Shown here in pieces: positions 57,415-64,000 of a stretch of DNA of 64,000 bases (the first letter of the stretch is position 1; the number at the start of each line of letters is the position of its first letter). Source of the stretch: Reyranella aquatilis (GTDB taxonomy: Bacteria > Pseudomonadota > Alphaproteobacteria > Reyranellales > Reyranellaceae); NCBI RefSeq assembly GCF_020880995.1, contig NZ_JAJISD010000001.1, positions 186,001-250,000 on the forward strand. Direction: 5' to 3'. Below the pieces are notes generated by a model. It searched no databases. It was not told where the DNA came from and saw only the letters and a program-made list of their open reading frames with translations. Both the position numbers and the translations under genes were made by a program.

Positions 57415-57795
57415 ATGGACGCCGTAAGACACTTCCTCCACGAATGGCGCCTCGTGCTGCTCGTCATCCACGTCGGTGTGACGGCCGCGATGATCGTCGT
57501 GATCCTCCTGCAGCGCAGCGAAGGCGGTGGCCTGGGCATGGGCGGCCGTTCGGATGCGCTCTTCTCGGTGCGCGGCCAGGCCAACATCCTGTCCCGGATG
57601 ACCGCGATCTTCGCGACGATCTTCTTTGTCCTGAGCCTGATCATGGCCTGGAGCATGACCGACCCGGTCCGTGCCACTCGCTCGATCATGGATCGCGCGC
57701 CGGTCGGGCAGGGCGCGCCGGCCGCTCCCGGTGGCATGGCGCCGGCGCCGACGGCACCCGCCGCGCCGGCTCAACCCGCCGCTCCCACGCGCTAG
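57415..57795 (+). CDS. secG: Protein translocase subunit SecG
   Basis: A 126-residue inner-membrane protein with two helices (about residues 12-33 and 60-80) around the conserved cytoplasmic loop LLQRSEGGGLGMGGRSDALFS (given in part: GGGLGMGG). The C-terminal 40 residues are Pro/Ala-rich, typical of alphaproteobacterial SecG. It assists SecYE-mediated export. It lies 52 bases after tpiA and 99 bases before pyrG; the gap to pyrG holds a small CCGCCG/CGGCGG hairpin. Confidence 0.95.
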   Translation: MDAVRHFLHEWRLVLLVIHVGVTAAMIVVILLQRSEGGGLGMGGRSDALFSVRGQANILSRMTAIFATIFFVLSLIMAWSMTDPVRATRSIMDRAPVGQGAPAAPGGMAPAPTAPAAPAQPAAPTR

Positions 57796-57807
57796 GGTTC
57801 CCGATGA

Positions 57808-59526
<1,719 letters not shown>

Positions 59527-59586
59527 GCAAGGACGAGGCCGCGGCCGGGTCGCATTTCGGTCATGTTTTTCGGGTGAATTGACGGC

Positions 59587-60351
59587 ATGGTCCGTATTGC
59601 CGCCCTCGTCACGCTCGCCGTCCTCACGCTCGGCTCGACCGCCTGGGCGCAGGCCGCCTCCCAGTCGCCCTACGGCAAAGCCGAGCGGCGCGACCCTATC
59701 TTCCTGCGGTTCAGCGAGATGGCGAACCGCTATTGGGTGAATACCGAGACCAACTCGGCCAGCCACAAGGTCGTGGCGATCCCGATGCCCAAGCAGTGCG
59801 CCTTCCTCTACGCCGACGCCTACACACGCGGGCAACAGAGCGAGAGCGAGGTGCAGCAGACGGCGCTGTCCAATTGTAATCGGCGCCTCCAGGAACTCGG
59901 CCCCCTCGGCGAGAACTACGGCGTGGACTGCCGTTGCCAGGTCGTCATCAGCGACGAGACCTATGTCGTGCCGAAGGCGAGCATGCCCGACGACGCCTAC
60001 GGCCCGGCCTCGATCTTCTATCGAGACGAGCGCGGCAACGTCGCGCGCCTGAACGGCCTCGTGCGCTACGGCGCGCTGATCGGCCGGGACCGCTCGGTGA
60101 CCTTCACTGTCGACAATCCGCGCGGCGAGCAGGTCTGCAACGGCACCATGACTAACGAGAATCCCGGCAGCGGCCAGTTCTCCCTGTCCTGCTTCGGCGG
60201 CAAGTTCGCCGGCCGCGGCAGCTTCGAGAGCAAGACCGGCGCCCCTAACGACCACATCGTCGCGCGCGGCCAGACGGGGCGCGGCCAGCCGGTCACCATG
60301 GTGATCGGCCTGCCGGCGCAGCTCGCCGCCAACACCTACGGCGGCATCTGA
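59587..60351 (+). CDS. Secreted hypothetical protein downstream of pyrG
   Basis: A 254-residue exported protein of unknown family. Signal peptide ends near AWAQA (residue 22). The mature part contains four to six cysteines (for example KQCAF, SNCNRR, VDCRCQV, QVCNG, LSCFGG) likely to form disulfides, and a C-terminal domain rich in glycine and beta-strand patterns. Its stop is one base before the ATG of the next secreted protein, so the two are translationally coupled and may work together in the cell envelope. Confidence 0.8.
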   Translation: MVRIAALVTLAVLTLGSTAWAQAASQSPYGKAERRDPIFLRFSEMANRYWVNTETNSASHKVVAIPMPKQCAFLYADAYTRGQQSESEVQQTALSNCNRRLQELGPLGENYGVDCRCQVVISDETYVVPKASMPDDAYGPASIFYRDERGNVARLNGLVRYGALIGRDRSVTFTVDNPRGEQVCNGTMTNENPGSGQFSLSCFGGKFAGRGSFESKTGAPNDHIVARGQTGRGQPVTMVIGLPAQLAANTYGGI

Positions 60352-60352
60352 T

Positions 60353-61264
60353 ATGCGCCTCGCCATTCCGTTCCTGGGCCTCGCACTTCTCGCGCCCGCC
60401 GTCGCCGTCGCTCAGAGTGCGGGCGAGGTGGAACGGTGCTTCCAGAATCCGGCCGCCTGCGCGGGCGGCGGGGCCGCGCCGCCGGCCCAGGCGCCTGCGC
60501 CGCCACCGGCGCCTCTGGCTGCCCGGCCCGCGCCGGCACCCGACTACACGACCGTGCTGAACAGTTCCGAGCCCGACCGCCGGAAGATCCAGGAATCCCT
60601 GCGTACGCTCGACAAGTATAACGGACCGATTGACGGCAACCTGCAGTCCGAGGCCACCATGAAGGCCATCAGCGACTGGCAGAAGGCACGCAATACGCCG
60701 GCGGTCGGCAAGCTGACGCCGCAGGAAGCGGCGCAGTTGAATGCCGAGGCCAGTCGCGCGCCGATCCGCCGCCTCGAATCGCCGCCGCCCCAGACCGCCC
60801 AGCCGGTCCCGCTGTCGCCGCCAAAGCCCTCGAACGCCGATGCGCTAAAGGCCTTGCAGGACCGACTCGCCGAGCGTCGCAAGGCCGCCGAGCCCAAGGC
60901 CAACGCCGCGGCCCAGGCGCTGGTGCGCGACCTCAAGGCCTACGTCGCCGCCGACGGCAAGGGCGTGGCAGGCGAGCAGTTCGCCGACTTCGCCAAGTGG
61001 TACGCCGACAACAAGTCGGCCGGTCGCACCGTCGGCGAGATCGCACCGGCGATCGACGATTACGGCGATGCCAAGGCCGGCGCCGCGACCACGACCGAGA
61101 TCAGGTTCGAGACGAAGCAGGGCGATAGGACCTACGCACAGTGCCTGGTTTTCGCCTGGATCGAAGGCACGCCGCGCAGGAACCCGCAGGCCTTCGGCTG
61201 CAACGACGTCGCCGCGGTCGAGAAGTGGAAGACCGACCAGGCACTCAAGAGCGCCTGGCGGTAG
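60353..61264 (+). CDS. Secreted protein with peptidoglycan-binding domain
   Basis: A 303-residue exported protein. Signal peptide ends near VAVAQS (residue 21); a Pro/Ala-rich linker (about 38-62) leads to a peptidoglycan-binding type 1 repeat (about 73-125, RKIQESLRTLDKYNGPIDG and AISDWQKARN). A charged, coiled-coil-like helix (about 160-195) and a C-terminal domain with ETKQGDRTYAQCLVFAW follow. It probably sits on the cell wall. It is coupled to the preceding secreted protein by one base. Confidence 0.83.
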   Translation: MRLAIPFLGLALLAPAVAVAQSAGEVERCFQNPAACAGGGAAPPAQAPAPPPAPLAARPAPAPDYTTVLNSSEPDRRKIQESLRTLDKYNGPIDGNLQSEATMKAISDWQKARNTPAVGKLTPQEAAQLNAEASRAPIRRLESPPPQTAQPVPLSPPKPSNADALKALQDRLAERRKAAEPKANAAAQALVRDLKAYVAADGKGVAGEQFADFAKWYADNKSAGRTVGEIAPAIDDYGDAKAGAATTTEIRFETKQGDRTYAQCLVFAWIEGTPRRNPQAFGCNDVAAVEKWKTDQALKSAWR

Positions 61265-61295
61265 GCCTCTCGTCGCTTTGGAGAAAGAGGCGCCG

Positions 61296-61422
61296 TCATC
61301 TCGACCGAAGCCTCGCGCAGCTAGGCGTAGCGGAGAGATCTTCTCTCGACGATTAGCCGGCTATTTGCAGAGCGAAGGTTTCTCCGCTTCGCGCCTTCGG
61401 CGCTTCGGTCGAGACGACGGGA
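61296..61422. repeat. Dispersed intergenic repeat (copy D)
   Basis: Contains GCGGAGAGATCTTCTCTCG and ends in a 33-base block (61390-61422) identical to 34657-34689. It fills most of the gap between convergent genes ending at 61264 and 61476. Confidence 0.75.
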
Positions 61423-61432
61423 TTTCTCAATC

Positions 61433-61460
61433 GGAGCGCGTCACTCCAGTGGCGCGCTCC
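61433..61460. repeat. REP-like palindrome (second copy of the moaC-moeA element)
   Basis: GGAGCGCG and CGCGCTCC form the outer arms, CACT and AGTG the inner, with one T-G wobble and a CC loop: about 13 base pairs. The left 25 bases match 15645-15669 with one mismatch. It may also help terminate transcripts of the two convergent genes beside it. Confidence 0.72.
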
Positions 61461-61475
61461 GCTTCTTCTGCTTCG

Positions 61476-62552
61476 TTAAGCGTTCGCCCCGTGGATCGCC
61501 TCGATCACGGCCTTGGTGACATCCGCGGTGCGCGCCGTGCCGCCGAGGTCGGGCGTGTGGAAGCGCTTGTCGGCCGTGACGCGCTCGATCGCCTTCATCA
61601 ACCGGCCGGCGGCGGCGGGCTCGCCGAGATGTTCCAGCATCATCACCGCCGACCAGAAGGTGCCCACCGGGTTGGCCACGCCCTTGCCCATGATGTCGAA
61701 GGCCGAGCCGTGGATTGGCTCGAACATTGAGGGGAAGGTGCGCTCCGGGTTGAGATTGGCGGTCGGCGCGATGCCCAGCGACCCCGCCAGGGCGGCGGCG
61801 AGGTCCGAGAGAATGTCGGCGTGCAGGTTGGTCGCCACCACCGTGTCGATACTGCCGGGCTTCATCACCATGCGCATGGTCATGGCGTCGACCAGCATCT
61901 TGTCCCAGGCCACGTCCTTGAAGTCGGCGGCGACCTCGTGGGCGATCTCGTCCCACATCACCATGGCGTGGCGCTGGGCGTTGGACTTGGTGACGACGGT
62001 GAGGAGCTTGCGCGGCCGCGACTGCGCCAGCTTGAAGGCGAAGCGCAGGATGCGCTCGACGCCGGCGCGCGTGAACATCGCCACGTCGGTCGCCGCCTCG
62101 ATCGGCGAGCCCTGGTGGACGCGGCCGCCGACGCCGGAATACTCGCCCTCGGAATTCTCGCGCACGATCACCCAGTCGAGTTCGTTGCCGTTCACATGGC
62201 GGAGCGGCGAGGTGATGCCCGGCAGCACGCGCGTCGGCCTCACGTTGGCGTACTGGTCGAAGGGCTGGCAGATCGCGAGACGCAGGCCCCACAGGGTGAT
62301 GTGATCGGGGATGTCGGGATGGCCGGCCGAGCCGAAGAGGATCGCATCGTGCTTCGCGATCTGGTCGCGCCCGTCCACGGGCATCATGCGGCCGTGCTTC
62401 TTGTAGTAGTCGCCGCCCCAGTCGAAATGGTCGATCTGGAAGGCGAAGCCGCCCTCGCGCTTGGCGATGGCTTCGAGAACCTCGACGCCGGCCGAGACGA
62501 CTTCGGTGCCGATGCCGTCGCCGGGAATGGCGGCGATCTTGTAGGTCTTCAT
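61476..62552 (-). CDS. Tartrate/D-malate-type dehydrogenase (isopropylmalate dehydrogenase family)
   Basis: A 358-residue NAD-dependent beta-decarboxylating dehydrogenase. AAIPGDGIG at the N-terminus, VRENSEGEYSGVGGR, the catalytic lysine/tyrosine regions around TKSNAQRHAMVMW and the metal-binding DILSDLAAALAGSLG are present. The WGLRLAICQPFDQYANVRP segment is characteristic of the TtuC/DmlA branch rather than LeuB. It would oxidise tartrate, D-malate or a related hydroxyacid. ATG 62552 is used, three bases after an in-frame GTG. A Bug receptor gene lies 13 bases upstream, suggesting uptake of its substrate. Confidence 0.92.
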   Translation of the reverse strand: MKTYKIAAIPGDGIGTEVVSAGVEVLEAIAKREGGFAFQIDHFDWGGDYYKKHGRMMPVDGRDQIAKHDAILFGSAGHPDIPDHITLWGLRLAICQPFDQYANVRPTRVLPGITSPLRHVNGNELDWVIVRENSEGEYSGVGGRVHQGSPIEAATDVAMFTRAGVERILRFAFKLAQSRPRKLLTVVTKSNAQRHAMVMWDEIAHEVAADFKDVAWDKMLVDAMTMRMVMKPGSIDTVVATNLHADILSDLAAALAGSLGIAPTANLNPERTFPSMFEPIHGSAFDIMGKGVANPVGTFWSAVMMLEHLGEPAAAGRLMKAIERVTADKRFHTPDLGGTARTADVTKAVIEAIHGANA

Positions 62553-62565
62553 CACGCTCTCCGGA

Positions 62566-63570
62566 TCAATTGCTGGCCTTCACGCCGGCCGCCTTGATCA
62601 CGGCGTCCCAGCGCTTCACTTCCGCCTCAAGATAGGTCTTGAGGGCCTGCGGGCTCACCTGGGCCTCCGCGACGGGCTCGGTGCCGAGGCCCGCGAAGCG
62701 CTCGACCACCTTCGGGTCCTTCAACGCCACCTTGAGCGCCGCCACGAGCTTGTCGGTCACGTCCTTGGGCAATCCCTTGGGCGCCCACAACGCGTGCCAG
62801 GCCGAGACCTCGAAGCCGGGCAGGGCGCCGCCGTCCAGGGTCGGCAGATCGGGCACCGACGAGACCTTGGCCTTGGTGGTGACGGCATAGCCCTTGATGC
62901 GGCCGTCCTTGATGTGGCCGGTCGTGTTGGTCGTCTGGTCGCACATCACGTCGAAGGTGCCGCTGATCAGGTCGTTCATCGCCGGCCCGGTGCCGCGATA
63001 GCCGACGCCTTCCATCTTGATGCCGAGTTCCTTCATCAGGATCAGCATGCAGAGATGCGAGGCCGAGCCGATGCCCGCATGACCGTAGGTCGCCTTGCCC
63101 TGATTGGCCTTCATCCAGGCGACGATCTCGGCGATGTCCTTGGGCGGCAGTCCCGCCTTCGAGACCAGCGTCATCGGCACGTCGGTGATGCGGCCGAGAT
63201 GGTCGAAGTCGCCGACGACGTCGTACTTCAGGCCGTCATAGAGGGCGGGGGCAGTGGCCTGCGCGATATGCCAGACCGCGATCGTGTAGCCGTCGGGCGC
63301 GGCACGGGCGACCTTGGCCATGCCGATCGTGCCGCCGGCACCGCCGACATTCTCGACCACGACGGTCTGGCCCAGGGTCTTGGTCATCGATTCGGCGATC
63401 AGGCGCGCCACCGTGTCGGTCGGACCGCCGGCCGCCGCCGGAACGACGAGGGTGATCGGCTTGCTGGGGTAGGCGGCCTGCGCCTGGAGGGAGGCGACCG
63501 GCAGGGCCGACGCCAGGGCTGCTGACACGATCAGGGTGCCGGTCAGCAGGGCACGACGGAAAAGGCTCAT
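62566..63570 (-). CDS. Bug/TctC-family solute receptor (third of three)
   Basis: A 334-residue periplasmic binding protein: signal peptide to about residue 32 (SLQAQA), YPSKPITLVVPAAAGGPTDTVARLI, YGHAGIGSASHLCML and a C-terminal helical end. It lies in one operon with the tartrate/D-malate-type dehydrogenase (gap 13 bases), so its ligand may be a hydroxydicarboxylate. It is divergent from a LysR regulator, with a shared inverted repeat in between, and no TctAB genes are present within the window. Confidence 0.93.
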   Translation of the reverse strand: MSLFRRALLTGTLIVSAALASALPVASLQAQAAYPSKPITLVVPAAAGGPTDTVARLIAESMTKTLGQTVVVENVGGAGGTIGMAKVARAAPDGYTIAVWHIAQATAPALYDGLKYDVVGDFDHLGRITDVPMTLVSKAGLPPKDIAEIVAWMKANQGKATYGHAGIGSASHLCMLILMKELGIKMEGVGYRGTGPAMNDLISGTFDVMCDQTTNTTGHIKDGRIKGYAVTTKAKVSSVPDLPTLDGGALPGFEVSAWHALWAPKGLPKDVTDKLVAALKVALKDPKVVERFAGLGTEPVAEAQVSPQALKTYLEAEVKRWDAVIKAAGVKASN

Positions 63571-63638
63571 GATTTCGCTCCCTTGGATTCTTCTTTGGAC
63601 TCTCCATACGGGGACCGGCGGCGACCCGCAATCGGCGC

Positions 63639-63667
63639 GGGATTATACAAATTTCTGATATAATCCC
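63639..63667. promoter_or_regulatory. LysR-type operator and divergent promoters
   Basis: Perfect inverted repeat GGGATTATA-N11-TATAATCCC. The T-N11-A geometry is that of LysR-family operators. TATAAT occurs on both strands (63659-63664 plus; 63647-63642 minus), so each arm supplies a -10 element for opposite transcripts. The plus-strand -10 would start RNA near the GTG at 63672, giving lysR an almost leaderless mRNA; the minus one leaves about 65 bases before the Bug receptor. Confidence 0.75.
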
Positions 63668-63671
63668 CACC

Positions 63672-64000
63672 GTGGACCTGCATCAGCTTCGCTGTTTCGT
63701 CGCGGTCGCCGAGGAGCTTCACTTCGGCCGGGCGGCGCGCCGGCTCGACATGCTGCCCTCGGCGCTCAGCCGCGAGATCCGCCTGCTCGAGACTTCGCTC
63801 GGCGTGCCCCTGCTGCTGCGCACCACGCGCAACGTGATGCTGTCGCAGGACGGGGCGGCCTTCGTCGACGACGCCCGGGGATTGCTGGCGCGGGCCGATG
63901 CGCTCGCCGCCGAAGTCCGCGAACGCGGCCGCCGCCGGTCGCGCAGCCTCATCCGGGTGGGCGCGATCGACACCGCCGCGGCCGGGCTGGTGCCGGCGCT
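63672..64000 (+). CDS. LysR-family transcriptional regulator (truncated by window end)
   Basis: The first 109 residues of a LysR protein. The winged helix-turn-helix is complete: LHQLRCFVAVAEELHFGRAARRLDMLPSALSREI across residues 3-37 (motif quoted in part: AARRLDMLPSALS), then LLRTTRNVMLSQDG and the linker helix; the effector domain begins IRVGAIDTAAAG. GTG 63672 is the start, directly after the shared operator. It probably controls the divergent Bug receptor and dehydrogenase in response to a small acid. Confidence 0.92.
   Translation, partial: MDLHQLRCFVAVAEELHFGRAARRLDMLPSALSREIRLLETSLGVPLLLRTTRNVMLSQDGAAFVDDARGLLARADALAAEVRERGRRRSRSLIRVGAIDTAAAGLVPA

Overview
The window is GC-rich, densely coded chromosomal DNA, very probably from an alphaproteobacterium. 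Both flanks carry the conserved alphaproteobacterial gene order: bamA, fabZ, gltA, gltX, comEC, lexA, moeA, moaC, trpC, trpD, trpG on the left and trpE, a PpiD-type foldase, tpiA, secG, pyrG on the right. The lexA promoter carries the alphaproteobacterial SOS box GTTC-N7-GTTC. Three solitary Bug/TctC-type solute receptors point to a soil or water heterotroph; a Reyranella-like or Rhodospirillales-like genome would fit, but that is a guess. I recognised no rRNA, tRNA, CRISPR array or intact insertion sequence.

Layout. 1-4,400: the BamA C-terminus, fabZ, a glyoxalase, a small membrane protein, citrate synthase and an EamA exporter. The lpxD, lpxA, lpxI and lpxB genes usually found between bamA and gltA are absent. 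4,400-11,200: adjacent GlnRS and GluRS genes, comEC, a lipoprotein and autoregulated lexA. 11,190-14,390: a three-gene unit of membrane AraC regulator, sterol-desaturase-family hydroxylase and serine hydrolase. 14,400-20,030: moeA, moaC, trpC, trpD, trpG, interrupted by an HMA metallochaperone and a Bug receptor.

20,030-53,000 is an accessory block of about 33 kb that separates trpG from trpE. It holds acyl-CoA chemistry (an AMP-forming acyl-CoA synthetase, a Pat-like NDP-forming synthetase/GNAT fusion, two tandem acyl-CoA dehydrogenases, a BadH-like SDR and an enoyl-CoA hydratase). It also holds amide and peptide hydrolysis genes (gamma-glutamyltransferase, a Tat-exported amidase, an amidohydrolase), solute receptors, a GST, a DadA-like oxidoreductase, a MerR/P-loop fusion, and a cassette resembling E. 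coli YjfL-YjfM-YjfC. Inside the block, at about 38.0-43.0 kb, lies an islet of visibly lower GC with one unrecognised secreted protein of 1208 residues. It is flanked by unusually long non-coding DNA and is the best candidate here for an undescribed system.

53,000-64,000: trpE and the PpiD-type gene, divergent from tpiA-secG-pyrG, then two coupled secreted proteins (one with a peptidoglycan-binding domain), a tartrate/D-malate-type dehydrogenase, a third Bug receptor and a truncated divergent LysR regulator. The last two are separated by a perfect inverted repeat carrying -10 boxes in both directions. Dispersed palindromic repeats of two families lie in several intergenic gaps, including the right edge of the accessory block.
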